A stretch of 64,000 nt of DNA from Bradyrhizobium sp. DOA9 (GCF_000617845.2 NZ_DF820425.1:1641038-1705037), one strand, 5' to 3'. Counted from the stretch's first letter, positions 37,547 through 47,551 are shown. Translations and numbers: made by a program. The notes: generated from the sequence alone by a model not told the origin.

Positions 37547-38251
37547 ATGGACCCAATTCTACTCTACGGCTTCCCGAAGGGAAGCTCCATGGGGCTCGTC
37601 GCGGCTCTCGAATGGCTGGGCAAGCCATATCGGTTGTGTCGGGTCGCCATGATGGGCGAGATGCGAAACCCGTCATACGCCCGTATCAATCCGCGACATG
37701 AGACGCCGGTGTTCATCACCGGGCAGGGCGAGGTGCTGACGGAAACGATGGCGATCGCAGCCTGGTTAGAGGCCAGGGACGTCGAACGGCGCATCAGCTT
37801 CGATCCCTCTTCGCGGCAAGCCGATCGCATGCATCAGCTCATGGCGTTCGTGAATACCGGTTTCACCGCCGCCTTCGCGCCGCTGTGGGCCGCATTGGAA
37901 GCCGACGCCATGGAGCCGGCGACGAAGTCGGCCCTGCGCGCCTTTGGCACAGCAAGGGTCATCGAGCGTCATGACAAGCTCGAAGCGATGATCGAAGCGC
38001 GGCAATTCCTGCTCGGCGACCGGCCGACCCTCGCCGACGCCGTGCTTGTCGGCGTCGCGCGCTGGCTCGACTTCCACGCCGTTGCGGAGAGCAGCCGCTG
38101 GCCGAAGCTGGCAGCACTGCGGGCTCGCCTCGAAGCCGATCCCGCGGTCCTCTACGCCGCCGCTCTGGAGGACGGCGGCTCCGATCCGGGAACGGGATCG
38201 TGCAAAGGCCACGTCGCGCTGGCTGAGGTGATTGCGCGGTTCGGCAAGTAG
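37547..38251 (+). CDS. glutathione S-transferase-like protein
   Basis: 234 residues. The N-terminal thioredoxin-like domain (ILLYGFPKGSSMGLVAALEW, NPRHETPVFITGQGEVLTET with the cis-proline) is followed by the helical C-terminal domain (FLLGDRPTLADAVLVGVARW), the standard GST layout. The catalytic Ser or Cys position holds the sequence GFPKGSSMG, so Ser is the likely catalytic residue. It is divergent from an HxlR regulator with 108 bp between the starts, so it is the probable target gene. It may detoxify an electrophile; the substrate is unknown. Confidence 0.85.
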   Translation: MDPILLYGFPKGSSMGLVAALEWLGKPYRLCRVAMMGEMRNPSYARINPRHETPVFITGQGEVLTETMAIAAWLEARDVERRISFDPSSRQADRMHQLMAFVNTGFTAAFAPLWAALEADAMEPATKSALRAFGTARVIERHDKLEAMIEARQFLLGDRPTLADAVLVGVARWLDFHAVAESSRWPKLAALRARLEADPAVLYAAALEDGGSDPGTGSCKGHVALAEVIARFGK

Positions 38252-38268
38252 CGGCCGGTGCGCACGCC

Positions 38269-38400
38269 TCGTCCTTCGAGACGGCACTGACGTGCCTCCT
38301 GAGGATGAGGCTCATCAGCATCAGTGATCGTTGAACCTGCAGCCACGCAACTCCGTCCTCATCCTGAGGAGCCCGCCTAAGCGGGCGTCTCGAAGGATGG
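38269..38400. repeat. dispersed palindromic repeat, family G
   Basis: TCGTCCTTCGAGAC at the left and GTCTCGAAGGATGG at the right, with inner arms CTCCTGAGGATGAG and CTCATCCTGAGGAG. Single copy in this window, but a type very common between genes in Bradyrhizobium. It lies between the GST-like gene and regR, both of which end here. Confidence 0.8.
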
Positions 38401-38434
38401 CCTTAAGGCAATGCTCTCGAATGCGATAGCGCTC

Positions 38435-38968
38435 CTACTTCACCGGGCGCTTCTCGAGCTTCCGCGCCAGCGTCCGCCGGTGCATGCCGAGCCGGCGGGC
38501 CGCTTCCGAGATGTTGAACTCGGTCTCGATCAGGGTCTGGTGGATGCGCTCCCATTCCAGCGTCTTGATCGAGGTCGGCCGCGTATCGAGCGCGACCTCG
38601 GCGTTGCCTTCGGCCTTGTGGAAGGCGGCCTCGATGTCGTCGGTGTTCGACGGCTTTGCCAGATAGTGGCAGGCCCCGAGCTTGATCGCCTCGACGGCGG
38701 TGGAGATGCTGGCAAAGCCGGTCAGCACCACGATCAGCATGTCGGGATCATGCGTGTGCAGGAGCTCGACGCAGGCGAGCCCCGAGGCGCCGCCGAGCTT
38801 GAGGTCGACCACGGCGTGACCGAAGGAGCGTTCCTCCAGCACCTGGCGCACCTCCTCGATCGAGGCGGCGAGCACGACCTCGTAGCCGCGGCGCTCGAAC
38901 GAGCGCTTCAGCGTGCGGGCAAAGCCCGCATCGTCCTCGACGACGATGAGCGAACGGTCAGGCGTCAA
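38435..38968 (-). CDS. regR: RegR/ActR/PrrA-type response regulator
   Basis: 177 residues. Receiver domain: acidic pocket EDD (11-13), phosphorylated D55 in HAVVDLKLGG, and Thr/Lys switch residues in VLTGFASI and YLAKPSNT. After a short proline-containing linker, the C-terminal Fis-type HTH is ISEAARRLGMHRRTLARKLE (about 152-171), which is nearly invariant in the RegA family. It activates redox-controlled genes (in Bradyrhizobium, fixR-nifA). Its start overlaps the regS stop by 11 bp, so the two are co-translated. Last gene of the cyo-SURF1-regSR run. Confidence 0.95.
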   Translation of the reverse strand: MTPDRSLIVVEDDAGFARTLKRSFERRGYEVVLAASIEEVRQVLEERSFGHAVVDLKLGGASGLACVELLHTHDPDMLIVVLTGFASISTAVEAIKLGACHYLAKPSNTDDIEAAFHKAEGNAEVALDTRPTSIKTLEWERIHQTLIETEFNISEAARRLGMHRRTLARKLEKRPVK

Positions 38969-40361
38969 AATTCCCTCCGATCGCCAAGGTTGCGAGCGGC
39001 AGCGTGAGGCGCACCGTGGCGCCGCGCTTCCTGTGGTTCTCGGCGGTCACGGTGCCCCCCAATTTGCGCACGACGTTCACCACCAGGAACAGGCCGAGCC
39101 CGCCGCCGGCGCGGCCCTTGCTCGACTGGTAGGGCTTCCCCAGCTGCGCCAGCATCTCCGGCGCAAAGCCCGGGCCGCGGTCGGAGATCGACAGCACGAG
39201 ATTGTCGCCCTCGCGCTCGGCGACGAGCTCGACCCACTCGCGCGAGACCTCATAGGCGTTGTCGAGCACGTTGAAGATCACCTGCTTCAGCGCGACGTCG
39301 GAGACGATCGCGACGTCCTCGCCGAAGGTATTGACGAAATAGAGCGTGCGGGCCGAGCGCGCATTGCGCCATTCCTCGACCAGCGCGGTGACGAAGGCCG
39401 TCACCGTCGTCGGCGAGGAGCCTTCACCGCGCGCTTCGCCTGCCGACACCAGGATGCCCGTCACGATCGACTTGCAGCGCTGCAGCGACGTCTCCATTTC
39501 GGCGAGGTCCTCGGCGAGCTCCTGATCGGAGGCGAGGTCCGGCATGCGGCGCCAGTCGCTGAGGATCACCGAGAGCGAGGCGAGCGGCGTGCCGAGCTCA
39601 TGCGCCGCGCCGGAGGCCAGCAGGCCCATGCGCACGATATGGTCCTGCTCGGCGGCATGCTGGCGCAGCGCCGCCAGATGCGCGTCGCGCTCGCGCAAAT
39701 TCCGGTTGATGCGGGTGACGAACACGACGAGCAGCACGGCGTTGAGCGCGAAGCCCAGGAGCATGCCGAGCACCGTGAGCGTATAGGTCTCGCTCAACGG
39801 ATTCGGCGGCAGATCGAGCGGCCGGTAGGCCAATGTCAGCCAGACGAAGCTCGCGCAGGTCAGCGCCACCAGCGACCAGGTCGAGCGGGCATCGAGCAGC
39901 ACCGCGCCGAGCGTCACCTGCAGCAGGAACAGCGAGGTGAAGGGATTGGTGGCGCCGCCGGAGAGATAGAGCTGCGCGGTCAGCGCGGCGACGTCCAGCA
40001 TCAAGGCGACCAGGAGCTCGTTGCTGGAGATCGCGGCGCGATGGCGCACCCAGACCAGGCTGGAGACGTTGAGCAGCACCAGCGCGCCGATCACCGCGCC
40101 CATCCGTTCCAGCGGCAGGGGGATGCCGAGGCCGAAATGCACGGCCCCGATGGTCACGATCTGGCCGACCACCGCGGTCCAGCGCAGCTGGATCAGCAAC
40201 GCCATGTTCTTGCGGTTGGTCTCGTCGTCGGTCGGCGTGGTGCCGATCAGCTCGCTGCGCGCGTCGGCCTGCGATTGCAGCGTGACGGCCTGCCCGTCAC
40301 GCCCAAGCATCTGGGAAAGCGTTTTCCCGTCGTCAGGTCGGCTCGACGATCGTTCCAGCAT
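38958..40361 (-). CDS. regS: RegS/RegB/PrrB-type redox sensor histidine kinase
   Basis: 467 residues from the ATG at 40361, which overlaps the SURF1 gene by 29 bp; an ATG at 40310 is an alternative. Six membrane segments span about 55-215. The quinone-binding redox box GGATNPF is at 135-141, between helices as in RegB. The H-box GAAHELGTPLASLSVILSDW has H254. The redox-active cysteine of the family is present as C296 in SLQRCKSIV. The ATPase part has NVLDNAYE, DRGPGFAPEM and GGLGLFLVV. It senses the quinone pool and phosphorylates RegR. Confidence 0.95.
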   Translation of the reverse strand: MLERSSSRPDDGKTLSQMLGRDGQAVTLQSQADARSELIGTTPTDDETNRKNMALLIQLRWTAVVGQIVTIGAVHFGLGIPLPLERMGAVIGALVLLNVSSLVWVRHRAAISSNELLVALMLDVAALTAQLYLSGGATNPFTSLFLLQVTLGAVLLDARSTWSLVALTCASFVWLTLAYRPLDLPPNPLSETYTLTVLGMLLGFALNAVLLVVFVTRINRNLRERDAHLAALRQHAAEQDHIVRMGLLASGAAHELGTPLASLSVILSDWRRMPDLASDQELAEDLAEMETSLQRCKSIVTGILVSAGEARGEGSSPTTVTAFVTALVEEWRNARSARTLYFVNTFGEDVAIVSDVALKQVIFNVLDNAYEVSREWVELVAEREGDNLVLSISDRGPGFAPEMLAQLGKPYQSSKGRAGGGLGLFLVVNVVRKLGGTVTAENHRKRGATVRLTLPLATLAIGGNFDA

Positions 40362-41184
40362 CTGATCCCGTCCTGCGGGCGACGGCATCCTTGCCGCCGG
40401 CCTTGTCGTGGACGAAGCGCTTGCGGCGGAACAGCCCGCCGCCGAATGTGACGAAAAGCCTGCCGGCCAGCATGAAAGCCAGGGCAAACCACGTCAGCGC
40501 GTAGATCAGGTGGTTATTGGGAAAGCGGATCACGGTCAATCCGCCGATTGGGCCGCCGGCGATTTGTGATCCGGCGTCGGCGTCCACGAAGAAGGGTGCG
40601 ACCTCGCCGAGGCCGCGCGCCGCCGCAATGGCGGCGACGTCCCGCGAGTACCAGCGGTTGTGCTGGGGCACGTTGGTCCGCAAGAAACCGCCCCTCGGCT
40701 CGGTGATGCGCAGCAGGCCGGTGATCTCCACCCGTCGCTGCGGATTGCCGTTCCGGCGCGTCGATGCGTCGCGCCGCTCGGACGGCACGAAGCCGCGGTT
40801 GATCAGCACCAGCGTGCCGTCGTCGCGCTGAAGCGGCGTCAGCACCCAATAGCCCGGCCCTTCCTCGGTGACGGCCTGAACCAGCGTCTCGCTGTCATGC
40901 AGGAAGCGTCCGCTCAGGCTGACGTGCCTGTATTCGTCGCTTGCGGCGCTGACGGCGGGCCACGAAGTGGGCGGGGGGATCGGCTGCGCCGGCGCGTGGA
41001 CGCGCTGCTCGACCCGATCGATCAGCGCCAGCTTCCAGGCGCGGCGCTCGATCTGCCAGACGCCGAGCGCGATCAGAACCGCAAAAGCAACGAGCGAGAG
41101 GACCGTGAGCCACGGGGACGGGATGCGCGCAGCCTTGCCACGCGCATCGCCGTCCTCGGCCGTCACGGTCCCGGTGTCGCTCAC
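40333..41184 (-). CDS. SURF1-family oxidase assembly protein
   Basis: 283 residues from the GTG at 41184, which overlaps the cyoD stop by four bases (GTGA). Two membrane helices bracket a large periplasmic domain: the N-terminal WLTVLSLVAFAVLIALGVWQ IERR and the C-terminal FPNNHLIYALTWFALAFMLA. The signature LVLINRGFVP and the NHLxYAxTWF motif identify SURF1/Shy1. SURF1 proteins help insert heme into terminal oxidases; here it would serve the adjacent cyo quinol oxidase. Translationally coupled to cyoD and overlapping regS. Confidence 0.92.
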   Translation of the reverse strand: MSDTGTVTAEDGDARGKAARIPSPWLTVLSLVAFAVLIALGVWQIERRAWKLALIDRVEQRVHAPAQPIPPPTSWPAVSAASDEYRHVSLSGRFLHDSETLVQAVTEEGPGYWVLTPLQRDDGTLVLINRGFVPSERRDASTRRNGNPQRRVEITGLLRITEPRGGFLRTNVPQHNRWYSRDVAAIAAARGLGEVAPFFVDADAGSQIAGGPIGGLTVIRFPNNHLIYALTWFALAFMLAGRLFVTFGGGLFRRKRFVHDKAGGKDAVARRTGSDAGTIVEPT

Positions 41185-41561
41185 TTCATGCCGCCCATCT
41201 GGTGCATTGGCATCATGTTGCTGTTGAGGTGGCTCATCACCCACAGCGAACCCGACAGGGCGATCACCACCATCACGATGGTGAAGATCAGCGCCATCAT
41301 GGTCCAGCCGTTCTCGGACGTCGTGTTCATGTGCAGGAAGTAGACCATGTGCACGACGATCTGCACGATGGCGAAGGCCATGATCACCAGCGCGGTGATC
41401 TGCTTGCTCGGCAGCGCGCCGCTCATCACCAGCCAGAACGGGATCGCGGTGAGCACGACCGAGAGCACGAAGCCGAGCATGTAGCCCGAGAACGTGCTGT
41501 GGGCGTGGCCGCCCTCGTGGTGATGGTCGTGCGCGCCGGCTGCGTGGGTATCGGTGCTCAT
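41181..41561 (-). CDS. cyoD: cytochrome o ubiquinol oxidase subunit IV
   Basis: 126 residues from the ATG at 41561, which overlaps the cyoC stop by four bases. After a His-rich N-terminus ([12 protein letters not shown]) there are three helices: [40 protein letters not shown] and [20 protein letters not shown]. The HMVYFLHM stretch is diagnostic of CyoD. It is a non-catalytic subunit that assists assembly of the Cu(B) site. The end is methionine-rich ([16 protein letters not shown]). Confidence 0.95.
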   Translation of the reverse strand: MSTDTHAAGAHDHHHEGGHAHSTFSGYMLGFVLSVVLTAIPFWLVMSGALPSKQITALVIMAFAIVQIVVHMVYFLHMNTTSENGWTMMALIFTIVMVVIALSGSLWVMSHLNSNMMPMHQMGGMK

Positions 41562-42187
41562 CGCAGAACTCCCAGGAGATAGACGAAGGTGAAGACGCCG
41601 ATCCAGACCACGTCGAGGAAGTGCCAGAACATCGACAGGCACATCAGGCGGCGGCGGTTGGCCTCGATCAGGCCGAACTTTCCGACCTGCACCATCAGCG
41701 TCACCAGCCAGATCAGGCCGCAGCTGACGTGCAGGCCGTGGGTGCCAACCAGGGTGAAGAAGGCGGAGAGGAAGGCGCTGCGCTGCGGCGTCGCACCCTC
41801 GTGGATCATGTGGGCGAACTCGAACAGCTCGATGCCGATGAACGCGGCTCCGAACAGGCCGGTGATCGCCAGCCAGATTTGCGTCTGCGCGACCTTGTTC
41901 TGCTGCATCGTCAGCATGGCAAAGCCGTAGGTGATCGACGACAGCAGCAGCATGGACGTGTTCACCGCGACCAGGTTGAGGTCGAACAGGTCCTTCGGCG
42001 CGGGGCCGGCGGCATAGTTGCCGCCGAGCACGCCGTAGGTGGCGAACAGGATCGCGAAGATGAGGCAGTCGCTCATCAGGTAGATCCAGAAGCCGAGCGA
42101 GGTGCTCCAGCCTTCCGGATGCGGATGCTCGTCGGCGAGGTAGAAGACCGGCTCGCCGGTCTGCGAGGGATGAACAGCGACAGTCAT
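41558..42187 (-). CDS. cyoC: cytochrome o ubiquinol oxidase subunit III
   Basis: 209 residues, five helices. Landmarks: [20 protein letters not shown] near the start, [20 protein letters not shown], and [20 protein letters not shown] with the conserved glycine-histidine pattern of subunit III; it ends [20 protein letters not shown]. It starts directly after the cyoB stop and overlaps the cyoD start, so expression is coupled. It stabilises the catalytic subunit. Confidence 0.96.
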   Translation of the reverse strand: MTVAVHPSQTGEPVFYLADEHPHPEGWSTSLGFWIYLMSDCLIFAILFATYGVLGGNYAAGPAPKDLFDLNLVAVNTSMLLLSSITYGFAMLTMQQNKVAQTQIWLAITGLFGAAFIGIELFEFAHMIHEGATPQRSAFLSAFFTLVGTHGLHVSCGLIWLVTLMVQVGKFGLIEANRRRLMCLSMFWHFLDVVWIGVFTFVYLLGVLR

Positions 42188-44185
42188 TTACTTGGCTCCG
42201 GCGAGCAGCTTGGTGCGCGCGTCCTCGGTCCGGATGATGTCGTCAGCCGGAATGTCGAAGTCGCGGTGATAGTTGAAGGTGTGGCCGATCCCGACGGCGA
42301 GCATCGCGATGAAGCTCAACGCCGCGAGCCACCACATGTACCAGATCAGGCCGAATCCCATCGCGGTGGCGAGGCCGGCGAGGATGATTCCGGTGCCGGT
42401 GCTGCTGGGCATGTGGATCGGCCTGAACCCGGTGAGCGGACGCTGGTAGCCGCGCCGCTTCATGTCCCACCACGCGTCGTTGTCGTGAACGACCGGGGTG
42501 AAGGCGAAGTTGTAGTCCGGCGGCGGCGAGGAGGTCGCCCATTCCAGCGTGCGCGCGTCCCAGGGATCGCCGGTGACGTCCTTGAGCTGCTCGCGCTTGA
42601 GCAAAGAGACCGCGAACTGCATCAGCATCGAGAGGATGCCGATGAAGACGAACACGGCACCGATCGCGGCGATGACGAACCAGATCTGAAGCGAGAGATC
42701 CTCGAACACGCGCAGGCGGCGGGTCACGCCCATCAGGCCGAGCACGTAGAGCGGCATGAAGGCCAGGTAGAAGCCGGTGACCCAGAACCAGAACGACATC
42801 TTGCCCCAGAACGGATCGAGCTTGAAGCCGAACGCCTTCGGGAACCAGTAGTTGATGCCCGCGAACGCGCCGAACACCACGCCGCCGATGATCACGTTGT
42901 GGAAGTGGGCGATCAGGAACAGGCTGTTGTGCAGCACGAAGTCGGCCGGCGGCACCGCCAGCAGCACGCCGGTCATGCCGCCGATCACGAAAGTCAGCAT
43001 GAAGGCGATGGTCCACATCATCGGCAGCTCGTAGCGGATGCGGCCGCGATACATCGTGAACAGCCAGTTGAACATCTTCGCGCCCGTCGGGATCGAGATG
43101 ATCATCGTGGTGATGCCGAAGAACGAGTTGACGCTGGCGCCCGAGCCCATCGTGAAGAAGTGGTGCAGCCACACCAGGTAGGACAGGATGGTGATGACGA
43201 CGGTGGCGTAGACCATCGAGGTGTAGCCGAACAGCCGCTTGCCCGAGAAGGTCGAGGTCACCTCGGAGAAGATGCCGAACGCCGGGAGAACCAGGATGTA
43301 GACCTCGGGGTGGCCCCAGATCCAGATCAGGTTCACGTACATCATCGGGCTGCCGCCGAAATCGTTGGTGAAGAAGTTGGTGCCGACATAGCGGTCGAGC
43401 GACAGCAGCGCGAGCACCACGGTGAGAACGGGGAAGGAGGCGACGATCAGCACGTTGGTGCAGAGCGAGGTCCAGGTGAACACCGGCATCTTCATCATGG
43501 TCATGCCGGGGCAGCGCAGCTTGACGATGGTGCAGATCAGGTTGATGCCCGACAACGTCGTGCCGACGCCGGCGACCTGCAGCGCCCAGATGTAGTAATC
43601 GACACCGACGTCGGGACTGTAGCCGATGTTCGACAGCGGCGGATAGGCCAGCCAGCCGGTGCGGGCGAATTCGCCGATGAACAGCGAAGCCATCACCAAC
43701 ACCGCGCCGCCGACCGTCATCCAGAAGCTGAAATTGTTCAGGAACGGGAACGAGACGTCGCGCGCGCCGATCTGCAGCGGCACGACATAGTTCATCAGGC
43801 CGGTGACCAGCGGCATCGCCACGAAGAAGATCATGATCACGCCGTGGGCGGTGAAGACCTGGTCGTAATGATGTGCGTTGAGATAGCCTTCGGAGCCGCC
43901 AAAGGCGAGCATCTGCTGGCCGCGCATCATCAGCGCGTCGGCAAAGCCCCGCAGCAGCATCACGATGCCGAGGATCATGTACATGATGCCGATACGCTTG
44001 TGGTCCACCGTGGTGAACCATTCGCGCCAGAGATAGCCCCAGAGACGGAAATAGGTGAGGCCGCCGAGCAGCGCGGCGCCGCCGAGCGCGACCACCACGA
44101 AAGTGCCGACCACGATCGGCTCGTGCAGCGGCAGCGATTCGAGGCCGAGCCGGCCGAAGATGAGCTTGAGAAGATCAGGAGACAT
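42188..44185 (-). CDS. cyoB: cytochrome o ubiquinol oxidase subunit I
   Basis: 665 residues, the full heme-copper oxidase core with about 15 helices. By alignment to E. coli CyoB the ubiquinol-site residues are kept: R79, D83, H106 and Q109 ([20 protein letters not shown]), and H114 is a low-spin heme ligand. The active-site segment is [16 protein letters not shown] with the His-Tyr pair, and LHHFFTMG gives the other two copper ligands. It reduces oxygen to water with ubiquinol and pumps protons. The gene follows cyoA by 11 bp. Confidence 0.97.
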   Translation of the reverse strand: MSPDLLKLIFGRLGLESLPLHEPIVVGTFVVVALGGAALLGGLTYFRLWGYLWREWFTTVDHKRIGIMYMILGIVMLLRGFADALMMRGQQMLAFGGSEGYLNAHHYDQVFTAHGVIMIFFVAMPLVTGLMNYVVPLQIGARDVSFPFLNNFSFWMTVGGAVLVMASLFIGEFARTGWLAYPPLSNIGYSPDVGVDYYIWALQVAGVGTTLSGINLICTIVKLRCPGMTMMKMPVFTWTSLCTNVLIVASFPVLTVVLALLSLDRYVGTNFFTNDFGGSPMMYVNLIWIWGHPEVYILVLPAFGIFSEVTSTFSGKRLFGYTSMVYATVVITILSYLVWLHHFFTMGSGASVNSFFGITTMIISIPTGAKMFNWLFTMYRGRIRYELPMMWTIAFMLTFVIGGMTGVLLAVPPADFVLHNSLFLIAHFHNVIIGGVVFGAFAGINYWFPKAFGFKLDPFWGKMSFWFWVTGFYLAFMPLYVLGLMGVTRRLRVFEDLSLQIWFVIAAIGAVFVFIGILSMLMQFAVSLLKREQLKDVTGDPWDARTLEWATSSPPPDYNFAFTPVVHDNDAWWDMKRRGYQRPLTGFRPIHMPSSTGTGIILAGLATAMGFGLIWYMWWLAALSFIAMLAVGIGHTFNYHRDFDIPADDIIRTEDARTKLLAGAK

Positions 44186-44196
44186 GCGAACTCTCT

Positions 44197-45357
44197 TTAG
44201 GAGTCAGACTTCGGACGCTGTCCGAGGAAGAAGGACGAGGACTTCAGCGGCGTGAACGACGGCCGCTTCAGGCCGGCACCCAGGAGCGGCGCGGTGTCGA
44301 CGGGGGCTGTGATGGACGCGGTGGTCTTGCCCTGCGGCGCATCCGGCGTGCAGGTGCCGGCGACGAAGCTCGGCTCGGGTCCGAGCACCGTGCCGCGGCG
44401 GGCATACTTGTCGTAGGTGAGCGGCAGCGTGTTGTTGAGACCCTGATGGCCGGCGCCGCCCTTGGCGTCGATCGCCATCATCTCGCTCTGGCACATCTTG
44501 CCGGTCTCGACGCACATGTTGAGGATCAGGCGGTAGAGATCGGCATCGACGGTGCCCCAGCGCCGCACCGGCTCGTTCTGGCTGGGCTTCTCCAGCTGGA
44601 GATACTCAGTGCGGCCGAGCGAGCCGCTGGCGGATTTTGCCTGCGCGATCCAGGCGTCAAAGCCCTTGTCGTCGAGGCCTTGGAAATTGAAGTGCATGCC
44701 CGAGAAGCCGGCGCCGCTGTAGTTCGCCGAGAAGCCCTTGTAGGTCCCGGCGTGGTTGACGACGGCGTGGAGCTTGGTCTCCATGCCGGGCATCGCGTAG
44801 ATCTGGCCGGCGAGCGCGGGGATGTAGAACGAGTTCATCACCGAGGACGCGGTGATGCGGAAGGTGATCGGGCGATCGACCGGAGCTGCGAGCTCGTTGA
44901 CGGTGGCGATGCCGTAATCCGGGTAGATGAAGAGCCATTTCCAGTCGAGCGCGACGACGTCGATCTCGAGCGGGGCCTTGGACTTGTCCACCGCGCGCTC
45001 GGCATGAATGCGGCCGAGGGTGCGGTAGGGGTCGAGCAGATGCGTGCCCATCCAGGTCAGCGCGCCCAGGCAAACGATGATCAGAAGCGGCGCCGACCAG
45101 ATCACCAGCTCGAGCTTGGTCGAGTGATCCCATTCCGGCTCGTAGCGGGCTGAGGTGTTGGACTGGCGGTAGCGCCAGGCGAACAGCACCGTCAGCGCCA
45201 TCACGGGGAGGACGATCAGGAGCATCAGGACGGTGGAGATGATGACGAGGTCGCGCTGTTGGGCAGCGATATCGCCGGCTGGCGCCAGCACGACGTAGTC
45301 GCAGCCGCTGAGCGCGGCAGCCAGAGGTAGTAGCGCCAGGATCTTGAGACGAGACAC
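44197..45357 (-). CDS. cyoA: cytochrome o ubiquinol oxidase subunit II, lipoprotein
   Basis: 386 residues from the GTG at 45357. A lipoprotein signal ends in the lipobox LSGC ([14 protein letters not shown]), followed by two helices ([39 protein letters not shown]) and a cupredoxin-fold periplasmic domain ([20 protein letters not shown]; [23 protein letters not shown] run [20 protein letters not shown]). The CuA ligands of cytochrome c oxidases are absent, as expected for a quinol oxidase. First gene of the cyo operon; no heme O synthase gene (cyoE) is in the window. Confidence 0.95.
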   Translation of the reverse strand: MSRLKILALLPLAAALSGCDYVVLAPAGDIAAQQRDLVIISTVLMLLIVLPVMALTVLFAWRYRQSNTSARYEPEWDHSTKLELVIWSAPLLIIVCLGALTWMGTHLLDPYRTLGRIHAERAVDKSKAPLEIDVVALDWKWLFIYPDYGIATVNELAAPVDRPITFRITASSVMNSFYIPALAGQIYAMPGMETKLHAVVNHAGTYKGFSANYSGAGFSGMHFNFQGLDDKGFDAWIAQAKSASGSLGRTEYLQLEKPSQNEPVRRWGTVDADLYRLILNMCVETGKMCQSEMMAIDAKGGAGHQGLNNTLPLTYDKYARRGTVLGPEPSFVAGTCTPDAPQGKTTASITAPVDTAPLLGAGLKRPSFTPLKSSSFFLGQRPKSDS

Positions 45358-45424
45358 GGGCCGAGCCTTATGAGAATGAGTTTCCTTATGCCGGCCAACG
45401 GGTAGCTGCGGCGCAACAATCCGG

Positions 45425-45447
45425 ACATTGGACAATTTGTCCAATGT
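45425..45447. promoter_or_regulatory. perfect palindromic operator between cyoA and the MFS gene
   Basis: CATTGGACAA (45426-45435), a central T, and TTGTCCAATG (45437-45446) pair completely, and flanking A/T (45425, 45447) extends it to 23 nt. It lies 68 bp upstream of cyoA and 93 bp upstream of the divergent MFS start, well placed to control either gene. The dimeric-repressor form fits TetR- or GntR-like proteins; it has no FixK or RegR-box pattern. No regulator gene is adjacent. Confidence 0.7.
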
Positions 45448-45539
45448 TGCAGTGCGGGAGTTTGGGTCAGACAGGGCCGGATTGCCTGGCGCCCCGCCGG
45501 GCGGTCGGCTTTGGTTTTCAGGACGTTAAGGGCGCACGC

Positions 45540-46868
45540 ATGGCGACGGCACAGACCCCCGCAATGGCAGACCTCCACTCGGGCGAACACGGCCACGACC
45601 AGGCCAGTCCCGGCGAGATCGCCATCGGCGTCATCATCGGCCGCACCTCGGAATTCTTCGACTTCTTCGTCTTCGCGATCGCCTCGGTGATCGTGTTCCC
45701 TCGCCTGGTCTTCCCGTTCGCAAGCGAGCTGACCGGCACCCTCTATTCCTTCATGATCTTCGCGCTGGCCTTCATGGCCCGTCCGATCGGCACCGTCATT
45801 TTCATGACGATCGACCGCGAATACGGCAAGACGGCCAAGCTGATCTCGGCGCTGTTCCTGCTCGGCACCGCCACCGTGGCGCTCGCGTTCCTGCCCGGCT
45901 ATCAGGAGATCGGCGTCGCGGCGATCTGGCTGCTGGCGCTGGCGCGCATCGCGCAAGGCCTGGCCTGGGGCGGCGCGTGGGACGGCATGGCTTCGCTGCT
46001 GGCGCTGAATGCGCCGGCCTCCCAGCGCGGCTGGTACGCGATGGTGCCGCAGCTCGGCGCCCCGCTCGGTCTGATCGTGGCGAGCGCGCTGTTCGCCTAT
46101 TTCGCCGGCCTGCTCTCGGCCGATGATTTCTTCGATTGGGGCTGGCGCTATCCGTTCTTCGTCGCCTTTGCCATCAACGTCGTCGCGCTGTTCGCGCGCC
46201 TGCGCATGGTCACCACGGAAGAATACGCGACGCTGTTCGAGACCCGCGAACTCCAGCCGGCGCGGATTTCCGAGACCGTCGCGCGCGAAGGCCAGAACAT
46301 CATGCTCGGCGCATTCGCGCCGCTGGCGAGCTTTGCGCTGTTCCACATGGTCACGGTGTTTCCGCTGTCCTGGGTGTTCCTGTTCACCCGCGAGAGCCCG
46401 GTGCGCTTCCTGATCATCGAGATCGTCGCCGCGGTGTTCGGCGTCGCCGCGATCGTGGCCTCCGGCATCATCGCCGACCGCGTCGGCCGCAAATCGCTCC
46501 TGATGGGATCGGCCATCGCGATCGCGGTCTATAGCGGCTTCGCACCGCAGCTGCTCGACGCCGGCGCGTTCGGCGAGACCATCTACATGGTGATCGGCTT
46601 CATCCTGCTCGGCCTGTCGTTCGGCCAGTCCTCGGGTGCGATCGCCTCGAACTTCCGGCAGGCCTACCGTTACACGGCCTCGGCGCTGACCTCCGACATG
46701 GCCTGGCTGTTCGGCGCCGGCTTCGCTCCGCTGGTCGCGCTGCTGCTCGCCACCAATCTCGGCGTCATCGCCTCGGGTGCGTATCTGCTGTCGGGCGCGT
46801 TCTGGACCCTGCTCGCGCTCTGGCTCAGCGGCCAGCGCGAGGCGGGCGACATGGACGCCGGGCGCTGA
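45540..46868 (+). CDS. MFS transporter, metabolite:H+ symporter type
   Basis: 442 residues from the ATG at 45540, 12 membrane helices. The GRTSEFFDFFVFAIASVIVF opening with F-D-F-F after helix 1, and RIAQGLAWGGAWDGMASLLA in helix 4, are typical of the MHS branch (shikimate, proline/betaine, citrate and alpha-ketoglutarate symporters). The A-type loop between helices 2 and 3 reads RPIGTVIFMTIDREYGKTAK. Substrate unknown, most likely an organic acid. It is divergent from the cyo operon, sharing a palindromic operator region. Confidence 0.9.
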   Translation: MATAQTPAMADLHSGEHGHDQASPGEIAIGVIIGRTSEFFDFFVFAIASVIVFPRLVFPFASELTGTLYSFMIFALAFMARPIGTVIFMTIDREYGKTAKLISALFLLGTATVALAFLPGYQEIGVAAIWLLALARIAQGLAWGGAWDGMASLLALNAPASQRGWYAMVPQLGAPLGLIVASALFAYFAGLLSADDFFDWGWRYPFFVAFAINVVALFARLRMVTTEEYATLFETRELQPARISETVAREGQNIMLGAFAPLASFALFHMVTVFPLSWVFLFTRESPVRFLIIEIVAAVFGVAAIVASGIIADRVGRKSLLMGSAIAIAVYSGFAPQLLDAGAFGETIYMVIGFILLGLSFGQSSGAIASNFRQAYRYTASALTSDMAWLFGAGFAPLVALLLATNLGVIASGAYLLSGAFWTLLALWLSGQREAGDMDAGR

Positions 46869-46919
46869 TCGCCCGGCGCATGCGGGTTGGGCAGCGGCGC
46901 TCCTCGCGCGGTGCCCATC

Positions 46920-47414
46920 TCACTCCTGCCGCTGGCTCAACAGCGCTTCGACATCCAGCCGCTTGGTGAACATCGCGAGCTTCCCATCGGGTCCGAACGG
47001 CCATTGCTCCCGCGGCTTGTCCCAATACAGCTCCACGCCGTTCTGGTCGGGATCGTGCAGGTAGAGCGCCTCGCTGACGCCGTGGTCGCTGGCGCCATCG
47101 AGCGCAATGCCGGCCGTGAGCACCCGATGCAGCGCATCCGCGAGCGCCTGGCGCGTCGGAAACAGGATCGCGGTGTGATAGAGCCCGGTCGTGCCTGGCG
47201 GCGGCGGCGAGCCGCCCTTGCTCTCCCAGGTGTTGAGCCCGATGTGGTGATGATAGCTGCCGGCCGAGATGAAGGCTGCGCCGGAGCCCATCCGCTGCAT
47301 CAGCTCGAAGCCGAGCACGCCGCAATAGAAACCGAGCGCGCGATCGAGATCGGCGACCTTGAGATGGACATGGCCGATCCGGGTGCCGGCAGGAATGGCG
47401 GGGCTTTGCGACAT
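46920..47414 (-). CDS. VOC-family dioxygenase-like protein
   Basis: 164 residues from the ATG at 47414. Vicinal-oxygen-chelate fold with two beta-alpha-beta-beta-beta units: GHVHLKVADLDRALGFYCGV and GLYHTAILFPTRQALADALH. Metal ligands are visible as the first H (GHVHLKV), the H in GLYHTAI, and E in NGVELYWDKP, the pattern of type I extradiol dioxygenases and related enzymes. YHHHIGLNTWESKGG is also characteristic of the catechol-2,3-dioxygenase-like group. It could act on a catechol-type ring or another substrate. Single gene, separated by a hairpin from the next. Confidence 0.85.
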   Translation of the reverse strand: MSQSPAIPAGTRIGHVHLKVADLDRALGFYCGVLGFELMQRMGSGAAFISAGSYHHHIGLNTWESKGGSPPPPGTTGLYHTAILFPTRQALADALHRVLTAGIALDGASDHGVSEALYLHDPDQNGVELYWDKPREQWPFGPDGKLAMFTKRLDVEALLSQRQE

Positions 47415-47551
47415 GTGAATGCTCCGTTGGAAACATGCACGTAAGGCCGGCTTCGAGCCAGTGCTACGGCCAAACGCGAAACCCATCGTTTCCGAACGGG
47501 AAACCAACTGGGATCAATCAATGGTTTCGGTGTCAGCGCCGGGCGGAGGTC

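Noticed and set aside
41621..44200. A long plus-strand open frame (about 860 codons) opposite cyoB and cyoC
   Set aside because: Antisense to unmistakable cyo genes, and the product is repetitive Glu/His/Arg-rich sequence without domain features.
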